Origin: Desulfobulbaceae bacterium UBA2276
Lineage (GTDB): Bacteria > Desulfobacterota > Desulfobulbia > Desulfobulbales > Desulfocapsaceae
DNA length: 26,950 nt
Assembly (NCBI GenBank): GCA_002347085.1
Contig: DDWW01000059.1
Span: 1-26,950, forward strand
Direction of reading: 5' to 3'
Part shown: in pieces, positions 1 through 8,658 of the stretch
How the letters are laid out: each line of letters opens with the position of its first letter
Position numbering within the stretch: the stretch's first letter is position 1
Position numbers and translations under genes: made by a program
The notes under the pieces: model-generated
What the model was told of the DNA's origin: nothing
Seen by the model: the letters and a program-made list of their open reading frames with translations, nothing else
Database searches by the model: none

Positions 1-1460
1 CGCCGCCGCTGGTGATGGTGCAGACACCGGTGGTGCTGGAGGTAAAGGATACGGTCAGCCCGGAGTCGGCAGTGGCGGAAAGGGTTGGCGTGGTACCGAA
101 ATTCTGGGCCCCGGGGTTGCTGAAGGTGATGGTCTGGCTGGCTTTGGGTGTCACGTTGTTGGAGGCGGCAGAGGCGCTTCCGGTGCCAATGGAGTTGGTG
201 GCGGTGACGGTGAAGGTATAGGCGGTGCTGTTGGTCAGGCCGGTGACAGTGATCGGGCTGGATGCGCCGCTGCCTGTCAAGCCACCGGGGTTGGAGGTTG
301 CAGTGTAGCCGGTGATAGCGCTGCCGCCATCAGAAGCCGGGGCGGAGAAAGCAACCGTGGCCTGGGTGTTACCGGCGGTGGCGGTACCGATGGTGGGCGC
401 GCCGGGAACTACGGCGTTGACCGTGAAGGACTGACTGACAGTCGGTGCGGCGAGGTAGCTGCTGTTCCCGCTTTGGTCGGCATCGATGGTGCAGGTGCCG
501 CTGGTGACGAAAGTTAGGGTGCCGCCGCTGGTAATGGTGCAGACGCCGGTGGTGCTGGAGGTAAAGGATACGGTCAGCCCGGAGGAGGCGGTGGCGGAAA
601 GGGTTGGCGTGGTGCCGAAGTACTGGGTGCCGGGGTTACCGAAGGTGATGGTCTGGTTGGCTTTGGGTGTCACGCTGTTGGAGGCGGCAGAGGCGCTCCC
701 TGTGCCAATGGAGTTGGTGGCGGTGACGGTGAAGGTATAGGCGGTGCCGTTGGTCAGGCCGGTGACCGTGATCGGGCTGGATGTGCCGCTGCCTGTCAAG
801 CCGCCGGGGTTGGAGGTCGCGGTATAGCCGGTGATGGCGCTGCCGCCATCAGAAGCCGGGGCGGAGAAGGCGACCGAGGCCTGAGTGTCAACGGCGTCGG
901 TGGCGGTGCCGATGGTGGGCGCGCCGGGAGCCACGGCGTTGACCGTGAAGGACTGGCTGACAGTTGGTGCGGCGTTATAGGCGGCGTTACCGGCTTGGTC
1001 GGCATCAATGGTGCAGGTGCCGGTGGTGACGAAGGTCAAAGCGCCTCCGGTGGTGATGGTGCAGACCCCGGTGGTGCTGGAGGTAAAGGACACGGTCAGC
1101 CCGGAGGAGGCGGTGGCGGAAAGGGTTGGCGTGGTGCCGAAGTTCTGGGCGCCGGGGTTGGCGAAAGTAATGGTCTGGTTCGCCTTGGGCGTCACGCTGT
1201 TGGAGGCGGCGGATGCCGAACCGGTACCGGCGGAGTTGGTGGCGGTGACGGTGAAGGTATAGGCGGTGCCGTTGGTCAGGCCGGTAACCGTGATCGGGCT
1301 GCTGGCACCGCTACCGGTGATGCCACCGGGGTTGGAGGTTGCGGTATAGCCGGTGATGGCGCTGCCGCCATCTGAGGCCGGTGGCGTGAAGGCGACTGTA
1401 GCCTGGGTGTTGCCAGCCGTGGCTGTGCCGATGGTGGGGGCGCCAGGGGCCGTGATGGCA
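1..1460. repeat. Near-identical ~520-bp tandem repeats inside the DUF4347 gene
   Basis: The same anchor (ggtgctggaggtaaagga) occurs at 32, 551 and 1073, so the periods are 519 and 522 bp (173 and 174 codons, in frame). Each unit encodes one FN3 module plus one Ig-like module. Similarity at the DNA level is very high, which implies recent duplication or homogenisation. The array continues past the left edge, so the copy number is unknown. Confidence 0.9.
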
Positions 1461-2620
1461 TCGGCAATCACGATGCTATTAATGGAATGATTGGTGGCCG
1501 ACTGGTCACCCAAATAACCTCCAGCAGATATATAAATTCGAACATCATCCACGTTATCAAAGGTACTGTCTAAAGATACCGTTATTGGATTATACCCAGC
1601 ATCAAACCCATTAAAAGTCATGGACGCAACTTCAGAACCATTTCGATACCCTTTGACGGTATTGGTGAAAACGGCCGATTCACCCCAATTGTAATAGGTG
1701 AATTGATTAATCTGAAATTCACTACCATCGCTTGATCGAATCTCCATGCCTTTCGAACCGACATTCTGATTGTAGGTCAGGCCGCTATAGAGGGGATTGT
1801 TGCTGAAAAGGAAATTGTTATCTTCCCAGGAAATGGTTCCTAAATTGGATCCAGAAGTGTCGATAATATTGAACACCTGGATTACTATGCCAAGCAAATC
1901 GGTCGAGCCACCTTCTCCATCCGTTGCAACGCCGCCGCTCCACGCGCCGCCACCATCGGCAGTGAAAGTCAACGTTCCGTTGGCCAGAATGCTGGAGTAG
2001 TGTGGAAAAGACAGGCTGGACGAATGTATATTGCCGATGTGGGATTCAAGCGTCCAGTTGGCGCTCAGGGCTTGGGAGCCGGTGGCATCGGTGGAAGCGG
2101 CGACTGACTTGCCGGTAAGTTGGCCGATGCGATTGACGAAATGATTGCCGATGGTCCCTCTGGCCACGTTGCACCCGTACAACAGAATGTTGCCATTTTG
2201 CTCCAAGGCACTGCCGATGGTTGCCAGATCGGCAGTATGGTCTTGCAGGTTTTGCGAAGTGAGATTGAGCGCACCCAGTAGTACCGCCCCTTCGGAACCA
2301 TGGGAAACGATATGGATGGCATCGATGTCCTTGCGGCCAAGCAGGATTTGTGCCATGTCCGCCAGGCCGTCGTGGTCGGCATCAAGTACGTGTGTTTCCA
2401 TGGCTGGATTCACGCCGTTTAGCAGCCCTTGGTAATCGCCGACGTTGCTTTCCACGAAGACGATCTCGTGGCGGCTCGTAGATGCGTCATGCCCGATGAC
2501 AGGTTTTGCATGGACTGGCGCACCAGAGCAGGCGAGGGCAAGAATGAGCGAAAAAAGTCCCGCCCATGAGAATAGGCGATGTGGTAGAGAAGTGGATTTT
2601 GGGAAAGGATGTCGGTTCAT
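1..2620 (-). CDS. Secreted DUF4347 repeat protein with fibronectin III/Ig-like repeats (partial, C-terminus beyond the window)
   Basis: The reverse strand is open from an ATG at 2620 to the left edge, giving at least 873 codons. An AAGGA ribosome site lies about 6 bases before the ATG. Residues 1-38 form a signal peptide (basic start, hydrophobic core, end near APVHA). Residues about 45-175 match DUF4347: FVESNVGDYQ, then IHIVSHGSEGAV, then ILLYGCNVARG, as in the N-termini of very large exported adhesin-like proteins. A region without clear similarity follows (about 185-375). After it, FN3 modules (SAITGYTATS, GLTNGTAYTFTVTATN) alternate with Ig-like modules (QTITFANPGAQ, GVCTITTGGAL, GTCTIDADQAGN). 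The family is thought to be surface-bound or released; the DUF4347 fold resembles caspase-like/CHAT peptidases, and the HG and GC positions are present. Any protease activity here is inferred. The promoter region is close to the IS remnant that begins at 2755. Confidence 0.88.
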   Translation of the reverse strand, partial: MNRHPFPKSTSLPHRLFSWAGLFSLILALACSGAPVHAKPVIGHDASTSRHEIVFVESNVGDYQGLLNGVNPAMETHVLDADHDGLADMAQILLGRKDIDAIHIVSHGSEGAVLLGALNLTSQNLQDHTADLATIGSALEQNGNILLYGCNVARGTIGNHFVNRIGQLTGKSVAASTDATGSQALSANWTLESHIGNIHSSSLSFPHYSSILANGTLTFTADGGGAWSGGVATDGEGGSTDLLGIVIQVFNIIDTSGSNLGTISWEDNNFLFSNNPLYSGLTYNQNVGSKGMEIRSSDGSEFQINQFTYYNWGESAVFTNTVKGYRNGSEVASMTFNGFDAGYNPITVSLDSTFDNVDDVRIYISAGGYLGDQSATNHSINSIVIADAITAPGAPTIGTATAGNTQATVAFTPPASDGGSAITGYTATSNPGGITGSGASSPITVTGLTNGTAYTFTVTATNSAGTGSASAASNSVTPKANQTITFANPGAQNFGTTPTLSATASSGLTVSFTSSTTGVCTITTGGALTFVTTGTCTIDADQAGNAAYNAAPTVSQSFTVNAVAPGAPTIGTATDAVDTQASVAFSAPASDGGSAITGYTATSNPGGLTGSGTSSPITVTGLTNGTAYTFTVTATNSIGTGSASAASNSVTPKANQTITFGNPGTQYFGTTPTLSATASSGLTVSFTSSTTGVCTITSGGTLTFVTSGTCTIDADQSGNSSYLAAPTVSQSFTVNAVVPGAPTIGTATAGNTQATVAFSAPASDGGSAITGYTATSNPGGLTGSGASSPITVTGLTNSTAYTFTVTATNSIGTGSASAASNNVTPKASQTITFSNPGAQNFGTTPTLSATADSGLTVSFTSSTTGVCTITSGG

Positions 2621-2754
2621 TTGTCGTCCTTGGGTGTGGGGTTGGCGTCGCAAACCGATTGAATGGGAAAAGCGGGGCAACGACTATTTATTATGTATTC
2701 CTTCGTCTACCAAAAGAAGATCTCTTGAAGTCTGATTGTCGTATCTTAAAAGAG

Positions 2755-3649
2755 TTACTGGCAATTATTGTTTCGGCTTTTTTTAAGAAGCCACTTTATC
2801 TCAAGTTCTTTTGGGCTCATGTAACCCAAATATGAATGACGCCTTCTGCTGTTATAAAACCTTTCAATATAGTCGACGATGTCCTTCCTGGCCGCATCTC
2901 TTGTCGTATAGTTTAAGAAGAACACCCGCTCGGTCTTCAAACTGCCAAAAAAGCTCTCTGCCACTGCATTGTCCCAGCAATTACCCTTCCTGCTCAGACT
3001 ACTAATCATTTGATGTTTTGTCAGCATTTTCTGAAAATCCATGCTGCAATACTGACTTCCCCTATCTGAATGAAAAAGCAGACCTGGCTCTGGTTGGCGT
3101 CGCCAGATTGCCATTTGCAGCACACTCATAATGAGGTTTCTACTCATCCGGCTATTCATGGACCATCCCACAACCTGCCGCGAAAACAAATCTATAATCA
3201 CGCACGGCAAGATAGAACCAACCTTCATTCGTCCACATATATGTCATGTCCGACACATACACCTGATCTGGCTCTTTGACGGTAAATTCACGATTAAGTA
3301 AATTCGGGGCAACCGGCAAAGTATGTTTACTATCCGTGGTCACTTTAAATTTCTTTTTCTGTTTTGCTGCTACATCGGTAAGTTTCATCAATGTCGCAGC
3401 TTTGATACGTACGACCGCACGAAACGCCATGAGCTTCAACCTGTTCCGCAATCCGCCGGGCACCATAGGTTCCTTTTGACACTTTATGTGCCTCTTGAAC
3501 CACAGAAGTAAGATTCTCATACTCTTGTTCTCTTGCTGATTGTCCCCTTTTTTCCAGAAATAATAGACACTCCGAGAAACTTCCATAACGGCACACAATA
3601 GGGGTATGGGGTAGGCCTTCTTCACAGTATCAATCATTTGATACCGCAT
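2755..3649 (-). pseudogene. IS3-family transposase OrfB, decayed by several frameshifts
   Basis: Three overlapping frames on the reverse strand together rebuild one IS3-group OrfB. The N-terminus from 3649 gives an HTH-type start (VMEVSRSVYYFWKK). A second frame, about 3345-3560, supplies the next block (GTYGARRIAEQVEAHG). The first frame returns with HTLPVAPNLLNREF and DQVYVSDMTYMWTNEGW. The last frame, 2755 to about 3230, holds the catalytic DDE core: IIDLFSRQVVGWSM, HSDRGSQYCS, NCWDNAVAESFFGSLK and YNSRRRHSYLGYMSP. At least three frame changes are needed, so no intact transposase is made unless these are sequencing errors. No orfA was found just upstream (3650-3900), so the element also looks truncated. 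An unlinked orfA remnant of the same broad family lies at 21400-21660. Confidence 0.88.
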
Positions 3650-3908
3650 CCCAACTCGCTTGCAAAGAAGGTCGCTTATAACCCTGTTCAGTAATCAGTT
3701 TGTTCCCATACCACTTCACCCGGACGACCTGGGCCCTGCCGGTCGGGAAATTCCCTTGCCCTTCCTGTCATTATCGGTCAAGCTATCAACTTGGTCGGAC
3801 CTTCCGGTCAATCGCCGTTCCAGGCAGGTATTCTCGTAACGATCTTTTTTTAGTTATTTCTGTTTTTTATTATTTTTAGAGATAATCAATCTCGCAGGAG
3901 GCACATTC

Positions 3909-4304
3909 ATGGCAATCGCATGGCTGGCAGTACTCAAAAGCGTTCCCTGGTCTGAGGTCATCAGCAACGCGCCAAAGGTAGCTGATGGCGCCATGAAGCT
4001 GTGGAACGCGGTTGCCAGGAAATCCCCTTTGCCGGAGGCTTCTGATACGAGCACGCAGCCGGTCGTCTCGCTCGAATCTCAACCCCTGGCCGCACTCGAA
4101 GCCCGTACTGTCACCCTGGAGGCTGCGGTCTCCGACCTGCACGGCCAAATGCTTGCATCCTCCGAACTCATTAAGGACCTCGCCGACCAAAACGCCCAGC
4201 TTATCCAGCGCATCGAAACCAATCGGCTGCGCCTGCTCTGGCTGAGCGCTGCGACTGCGGTGATGGCAATTGCCGCACTGCTCGGCCTGTTTCTGGCTCT
4301 CTGA
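3909..4304 (+). CDS. Small coiled-coil protein with C-terminal membrane anchor
   Basis: 131 residues, preceded by a strong AGGAGG site 8 bases before the ATG. The first ~40 residues (start MAIAWLAVLKSVPW) contain an amphipathic or weakly hydrophobic helix. Residues about 60-105 are a heptad-like coiled coil rich in Leu, Ala and Glu (ALEARTVTLEAAVSDL). Residues about 107-131 form one hydrophobic helix (LLWLSAATAVMAIAALLGLF) that reaches the C-terminus, typical of a tail-anchored inner-membrane protein. It lies 48 bases before a diguanylate cyclase on the same strand, so they may be co-transcribed. I recall similar short proteins of unknown function in Proteobacteria but can assign no function. 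Confidence 0.75.
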   Translation: MAIAWLAVLKSVPWSEVISNAPKVADGAMKLWNAVARKSPLPEASDTSTQPVVSLESQPLAALEARTVTLEAAVSDLHGQMLASSELIKDLADQNAQLIQRIETNRLRLLWLSAATAVMAIAALLGLFLAL

Positions 4305-4352
4305 TTAAACCATAACTTGCGTACTTGATTCATAAAAGACTATGGTCATTCT

Positions 4353-5702
4353 ATGAAAACAATTTCTCCCGTATCTCCACATAATTTCATGGACTTGCTG
4401 CTGGATGCGGTCTGTGTGGTTGACCGTGAAGGTCATTTCCTCTTTGTCAGTGCGGCCAGTGAGCAAATTTTTGGCTATACGCCGGAAGAGATGATCGGCA
4501 GGGCCGTGATCGACTTCGTGCACCCCGGGGATCGGGAAAGAACCCTGCAGGCCGTCAATGAAATTCTGGATGGTGACCAGAAACCCTATTTCGAAAATCG
4601 TTATGTACGCAAGGACGGAAAGATCGCCCATATCATGTGGTCTGCCCGCTGGTCTGAGTCCCAACAGATAAGGGTGGCGGTGGCCCGTGATGTCACCGAA
4701 CGAAAGCGCGCGGAATCGATGCAGACCGCCGTTTATGCCATCTCTGAGGCGGCTAACGCGTCCGGGGATTTGCCGGCGTTGTTTCAACGCATCCACGAAG
4801 TGGTCGATGATCTGTTATTGGCCACTAATTTCATCGTTGCGCTCTATGACGCGGACAACGATGAGATCAGTTTTCCTTATCATGCCCACCCCTATAGCGA
4901 GGCATCGGCCCCGCAAACACTGAAGTCACACACCCTGACCGCAGAGGTTATCCGTACCGGCCAGCCATTGCTACTGACGCCGGAAACCGCCGCTTCCGTC
5001 TTGTCGTCACTGGATGCTGTGGTGAATCCGGATGCGCTGAACTGGCTCGGGGTCCCGCTTGAGTCTGCCAGTGGCATTGTCGGCGCGCTTGTGGTGTTGA
5101 GTTCTGCTGACGCTGTGCGTTTTAGTGAGAAGGATAGGGAACTGTTGCAGTTTGTTGCGGTCCAGGTCGTCGCAGCTCTTGAGCGCAAAAGAATGCATTC
5201 CCGGTTAGAGCACATGGCGCAACATGATCAGTTAACTGATCTGCCAAATCGTACGCTTTTTCTGGACCGTCTGCAGACGTCGTTGACAAAAGCCCATCGC
5301 GAACAGACCCGGTTGGCGGTTTTGTTTCTGGATCTGGATAAATTCAAGCAGGTGAATGATATCCATGGTCATACTGTGGGCGATCATTTGCTGCAGGATG
5401 TGGCCCGGCGCTTGACTCGCTGTGTCCGTGAATCGGATACGGTGGGGCGTATAGGTGGTGATGAATTTATCATTCTCCTTGAGAGCATAAAGCAGCCAGA
5501 GGATGCGGCCATACTCACGGGAAAAATTCTTGCAACCCTCTCCGAGCCTTACAAACTTGCCAAGGTGACACTGCAGATTATTCCCAGTATCGGTGTTGCC
5601 GTGTATCCGGAAAACGGCGAGGAGGGGAATGAGCTGATCCGTTATGCGGATAACGCTATGTATCAGATCAAAAAAGGGCGTCAGTCATCAATCCCCAGGT
5701 GA
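4353..5702 (+). CDS. PAS-GAF-GGDEF diguanylate cyclase
   Basis: 449 residues with no membrane segment, so a soluble cytoplasmic c-di-GMP synthase is predicted. A PAS domain covers about 8-120 (NFMDLLLDAVCVVDREG, FGYTPEEMIG, ending DVTERKRAE). A GAF domain covers about 130-275 (LLLATNFIVALYDAD, LNWLGVPLES). The GGDEF domain covers about 285-445: HDQLTDLPNRTLFLDRL, FLDLDKFKQVND, an intact GGDEF at 368-372 and the closing YADNAMYQIKKGR. An RESD inhibitory-site motif starts at 359, five residues before GGDEF, so product inhibition is expected. No EAL domain follows, so the protein should make and not degrade c-di-GMP. The ligands of the PAS and GAF domains cannot be read from the sequence. The ribosome site is weak. 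Two PilZ receptor genes lie within 6 kb. Confidence 0.93.
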   Translation: MKTISPVSPHNFMDLLLDAVCVVDREGHFLFVSAASEQIFGYTPEEMIGRAVIDFVHPGDRERTLQAVNEILDGDQKPYFENRYVRKDGKIAHIMWSARWSESQQIRVAVARDVTERKRAESMQTAVYAISEAANASGDLPALFQRIHEVVDDLLLATNFIVALYDADNDEISFPYHAHPYSEASAPQTLKSHTLTAEVIRTGQPLLLTPETAASVLSSLDAVVNPDALNWLGVPLESASGIVGALVVLSSADAVRFSEKDRELLQFVAVQVVAALERKRMHSRLEHMAQHDQLTDLPNRTLFLDRLQTSLTKAHREQTRLAVLFLDLDKFKQVNDIHGHTVGDHLLQDVARRLTRCVRESDTVGRIGGDEFIILLESIKQPEDAAILTGKILATLSEPYKLAKVTLQIIPSIGVAVYPENGEEGNELIRYADNAMYQIKKGRQSSIPR

Positions 5703-5781
5703 TCGCAGCACCTGTCCCTCTTTTCTTTTTCTTTTGAACGAAAAGAGATGATTCCGGTGACCTGAGACCGGAGACGAGTAT

Positions 5782-6057
5782 TCAACTAAGGCTATGGGCA
5801 AGAAGGCTGCACTCATATTCTCTGATCCCCTCTACTCTTCGCTGCTTGAGGATAGAATAAAACTCCTCTTCACTGAGAGGGGAATCCTTCTGCTTTACCA
5901 AATAGACCAGGCAATCAACGCAAATATGGAATGAGCAGGCTTCATCTTCCTTGACCAGTTCCCAGCAAGCTCTTTCGACATCGCTAGATAGAAGACACTT
6001 CTGTTTCCTGTTACACTGGATTATTTCCCAACATGGTAATTCAGATTGCAGAGACAT
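5782..6057 (-). CDS. Small cysteine-rich 'two-CW' domain protein
   Basis: 91 residues with a GGGAG site about 8 bases before the ATG. It contains CWEIIQCNRKQKC, then a second CW (ACWELVKED), then CSFHICVDCLVYL, giving eight cysteines in the first ~50 residues. The paired CW and CxxC spacing resembles the small two-CW proteins common in Desulfobacterota, probably metal-binding. The C-terminal third (SEEEFYSILKQRR) is helical and charged. There is no signal peptide, so it is likely cytoplasmic. It is on the opposite strand to the preceding cyclase (convergent). Function unknown. Confidence 0.72.
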   Translation of the reverse strand: MSLQSELPCWEIIQCNRKQKCLLSSDVERACWELVKEDEACSFHICVDCLVYLVKQKDSPLSEEEFYSILKQRRVEGIREYECSLLAHSLS

Positions 6058-6170
6058 GAACTTTTTCTCCCTTTCATTGCAAATGAATACTTACTTTGAT
6101 ATCTTGGGAAACGTTGTTGTCTCCCTCACCGATAAATAAATCCCGGCGTCCATTCCAATCCACTGTTTTT

Positions 6171-6722
6171 TTAAACTTTTTCCATTTTTTGATTATTGAA
6201 ATCGGACACGCCTGAATTTGACTCGCCGGCACTGGATTTTTTCCCATTACCTCCTTTTCCTTGAGCGAAAGTCTTGTTAGAGAGCATTGCCGCAAGGAAG
6301 AGAGCTATACTGTAAGGATCTTGTCCTTCATTATTGATTCTTCTTTTGAATATCGGTCTTGATTGGTAAGATGGCAAACTGTCCTGTACTCTTGAATCAG
6401 CAAGGTTTTCTTCTATGAAATTTTTCCAGTTGAGTGTCGGATTAACAATTTTAAAGCCTATCATTTGATGCATTTCTTTTTGAGTTTCGGATCTCCACTT
6501 GGCTTGTAACGTTAGTTTGAAATCCTGGAGAGGACCATGGACGATGATGAAACACTTTCGAGAATGCTGATCAAAATGTGACGGAAGTTGAGATACTCGA
6601 ATCCCGGTGGATGAAACATCTTCAACAACGCCAATACAGGCAGAATTTCCATTCCACATGCTGGATATTAACCTTAACCTCATGGTAGCATGTCGTTTGC
6701 AGGTCCTACGATTTGTATGCAT
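6171..6722 (-). CDS. PilZ-domain protein fused to a 'DPYSIALF' C-terminal domain (copy 1)
   Basis: 183 residues, with an excellent AAGGAGG site 4 bases before the ATG. The N-terminal ~105 residues match PilZ: a basic start (NRRTCKRHATMRLRLI) and then GVVEDVSSTGIRVSQ, the D-x-S-xx-G type motif used to bind c-di-GMP. Residues about 125-183 are a separate piece with SRPIFKRRINNEGQDPYSIALF, a short hydrophobic stretch, and a Gly/Lys/Ser-rich end. The paralogue at 9527-9868 carries the same PilZ part but stops there; its DPYSIALF piece is a separate overlapping gene at 9280-9537. Copy 1 therefore looks like an in-frame fusion, probably by loss of a few dozen bases including the stop codon. What the C-terminal piece does is unknown. 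Confidence 0.82.
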   Translation of the reverse strand: MHTNRRTCKRHATMRLRLISSMWNGNSACIGVVEDVSSTGIRVSQLPSHFDQHSRKCFIIVHGPLQDFKLTLQAKWRSETQKEMHQMIGFKIVNPTLNWKNFIEENLADSRVQDSLPSYQSRPIFKRRINNEGQDPYSIALFLAAMLSNKTFAQGKGGNGKKSSAGESNSGVSDFNNQKMEKV

Positions 6723-7116
6723 GTTGCCTCCTTGCTTATTCTTCTGAATGTCAATTAGGTGGTGGAAATTGGAAACGTCTGTTTAGCTTCTTCTGTCTGG
6801 GCTGTCGTTGCTCATTGCTTCATGAGAAACATCCGTTTACAGAAAATAAATAATATGCCGGCTCGGCACGCTTAACGGCCTCCCGAACAACTGGAACTGT
6901 CACTGAATGCCTGATGCTATCACCATGTAGGATACTTAAAAAGGGGGAGGGGGCTACTTGTAGGCCTCGAAATACCTTTTTGTGGAGATCTGAGGACATC
7001 CATAACAAGTATTATCAAGGGGAAAACGAAGGGACGATAGGGGAACAGACTACGTTTGTCTAAAAAGTAAAACGTGGCCTGTTTCCTTAAATTCGCTCTT
7101 AAATTCGCTGTAAATA
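6723..7116. other. Intergenic stretch, possible decayed Ser-Gly gene end
   Basis: No convincing gene. About 6723-6835 resembles the sequence upstream of the second PilZ copy (shared CAGACAGAAGAA and TTTTC-GTAAA blocks on the reverse strand). At about 6880-6915 the reverse strand reads SDSSSCSGGR and then a stop, close to the tail ends at 9996-10064 and 10548. I read this as a decayed Ser-Gly gene end. An 11-base direct repeat (ttaaattcgct) lies at about 7086-7110. A 62-codon reverse frame (6820-7008) has no ribosome site and is not called. Confidence 0.4.
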
Positions 7117-7158
7117 TAAAAAAAATCCGGGGCCTCGCTCATAACGAAACCCCGGATT
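7117..7158 (-). terminator. Rho-independent terminator after the dihaem peroxidase gene
   Basis: On the reverse strand a perfect 9-bp stem (AATCCGGGG at 7124-7132, its complement at 7150-7158) with a 17-base loop is followed by a run of eight T. It lies about 45 bases after the stop codon of the gene at 7202-8314. Confidence 0.85.
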
Positions 7159-7201
7159 GGCAGTGCTTTTCTGCTTCTAATAACTCTTGCCTTTTCTTGG
7201 C

Positions 7202-8314
7202 TTAACGCCCGGCAGTAAAACCGTCGGTCAAGGTATTGAGAAAGGCGTAAATGTCGTCGATATCCTGCTTGCTCAATCCCATGTTGCCTGTTGCAGAGGT
7301 CACGTTCTGGTTTACCTCCGGTGCCAGATCTCCCCTGTCATTCATAAAGGAAATCATCTCCCTGAGGGTCGTGAAATAACCATTATGGGAATAGGGGGCC
7401 GTCATGGTGATATTTCTCAGGGTCGGCACCTTGAATTTGCCATTCTGGGCCGTATCGCCTACTACCGGCCCCAGTCCAAGGTCATAACCGTCGTACACCG
7501 TACCGGGGACGGTCAGCAGCCGGTCGTTTACCGGTACACCCACATTGACGTAGCCATAGTTGGTGAACAGTGGCGCCGGCTCGCTGCCAACCACCGTATC
7601 GGTATGGCATGAAGAGCAGTTTGCCTTAAAGAGTCCCTGTCCTCTTGTTTCCTGAGCAGTCAAGGTTCCCGTGTCAAATTTTGAAGTGAAGGCCGTGATC
7701 TCGGGCGACCGCTCATAGGCGGCCACCATCCTGGCAATATTGGCATAGGCCGCATCGACCTTATCGTCAAGATAGCCATCAGGCGTGTCGTCATCCCCAA
7801 GAACGGCAAAGAAATCCGCTCCAAAATAACTGGTAAAAATATTCGCATAGTCTGACTCGGAAACTCTGATTACCGCATCTCCGGCCGAGGCCAGATTCAT
7901 CTCTATTGGATTTAATGGCGGCCCCTGAGCCTGCTCTGCCAGCGGATCGCCAAGGACCTCTCCTGTTTTACGGCCATCCCAGAACATGCCGCCGAAATAC
8001 TCGCCGTCCACTTGATGCAGTGTCGGGCTGAAACCGCAATAGGCTGAAGTCGGGGCGTTTCTACCACCCTTGGATATGCCGTCGTCCCCAAGAGATACCA
8101 TGGTATTGTAAGGATCCCGGCTGTTCGTCGGATCCGCAAACCCGGCTGTTTTATGGTGACAGGTTTGGCATGACTGTGTTCCGTTTAATGACAGCCCCTT
8201 GTCCATGTAAACGTGTCTCCCCATCTGTTCTTCTACGGTAAGCTGAACAGCCGCAACTGACCCCGCACCACAAGCCAGAGTAAAGAGTGCTGTATAAACG
8301 ATTGTTTTTTTCAT
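7202..8314 (-). CDS. Periplasmic dihaem cytochrome c peroxidase (CcpA/MauG family)
   Basis: 370 residues, with GGGAGG 4 bases before the ATG. A Sec signal peptide covers residues 1-22. Two haem c sites are present, CQTCH at 49-53 and CSSCH at 233-237, the usual spacing for this family and near its usual length. The closing signature is present (VPTLRNITMTAPYSHNGYF, and AFLNTLTDGF). The family reduces hydrogen peroxide in the periplasm with electrons from small cytochromes, or oxidises protein side chains (MauG type); the sequence alone does not decide. It needs the Ccm or Ccs haem-attachment system, not seen here. It is transcribed alone, with its own terminator. In an anaerobe, a peroxide defence role is the simplest reading. 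Confidence 0.93.
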   Translation of the reverse strand: MKKTIVYTALFTLACGAGSVAAVQLTVEEQMGRHVYMDKGLSLNGTQSCQTCHHKTAGFADPTNSRDPYNTMVSLGDDGISKGGRNAPTSAYCGFSPTLHQVDGEYFGGMFWDGRKTGEVLGDPLAEQAQGPPLNPIEMNLASAGDAVIRVSESDYANIFTSYFGADFFAVLGDDDTPDGYLDDKVDAAYANIARMVAAYERSPEITAFTSKFDTGTLTAQETRGQGLFKANCSSCHTDTVVGSEPAPLFTNYGYVNVGVPVNDRLLTVPGTVYDGYDLGLGPVVGDTAQNGKFKVPTLRNITMTAPYSHNGYFTTLREMISFMNDRGDLAPEVNQNVTSATGNMGLSKQDIDDIYAFLNTLTDGFTAGR

Positions 8315-8486
8315 TTTTCCTCCCGTTGAAAGTTGTCATAGAAGCAGTTTTCACTACCTACCCATAAATTTAATATTGGCAAAGGGCTGTAAGCAATTGA
8401 ACTACAGACCCGAAGGACAAATGACACTTTTTCGTTCTATCTTTTGGCCCATGGAGGGAGAGAAACCCATGATATTGAGAACACAG

Positions 8487-8547
8487 GCTGGGCGACAGAG
8501 CTGTCTCTCTGCCGCCCAGCGAATCCCCTGAAGCATTACAGGGATTC
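8487..8547 (-). terminator. Two tandem hairpins between the small secreted gene and the peroxidase gene
   Basis: The first inverted repeat has arms at 8487-8500 and 8507-8520 (GCTGGGCGACAGAG against its complement with one mismatch, 6-base loop). The second has arms GAATCCC at 8521-8527 and GGGATTC at 8541-8547. They abut exactly. Neither is followed by a clear T run, so they may act as a factor-dependent terminator, as mRNA 3' end protection, or as a regulatory structure for the downstream peroxidase gene. Confidence 0.5.
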
Positions 8548-8567
8548 TATTCAAAAAGAGAGAGCTG

Positions 8568-8639
8568 TTAGTTGTCACCCATCTCCTTGAGCTGTAACCT
8601 CCCCCTTTTCATGCCGAAGAGAGTGAGCGTTTTCCCCAT
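8568..8639 (-). CDS. Possible 23-residue peptide
   Basis: A tiny frame (start MGKTLTLFGMKRGRL, end KEMGDN) begins 19 bases after the stop codon of the gene at 8659-9084, on the same strand. AAGGAG lies about 9 bases before its ATG. It is basic, without signal peptide or cysteine. The good ribosome site and the position before the tandem hairpins are the only support. I do not recognise it, and it may be chance. Confidence 0.3.
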   Translation of the reverse strand: MGKTLTLFGMKRGRLQLKEMGDN

Positions 8640-8658
8640 AGGTAGTTCTCCTTTTTCA

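Noticed and set aside
995..1375. Gly-rich plus-strand frame resembling PE_PGRS proteins
   Set aside because: It is the antisense reading of the FN3/Ig repeats; the reverse strand gives coherent domains and a signal peptide.
3650..3908. Possible orfA of the IS3 element upstream of orfB
   Set aside because: The reverse strand has several stops and no OrfA motif; the sequence here is not recognisable.
8315..8480. c-di-GMP (GEMM) riboswitch before the peroxidase gene
   Set aside because: I looked for the conserved GCAAAGCC and tetraloop-receptor parts on both strands here and before the other secreted genes and found none.
8568..8639. 23-residue peptide as a PqqA-like precursor
   Set aside because: Length is similar, but there is no Glu-x3-Tyr motif and no radical SAM enzyme nearby.
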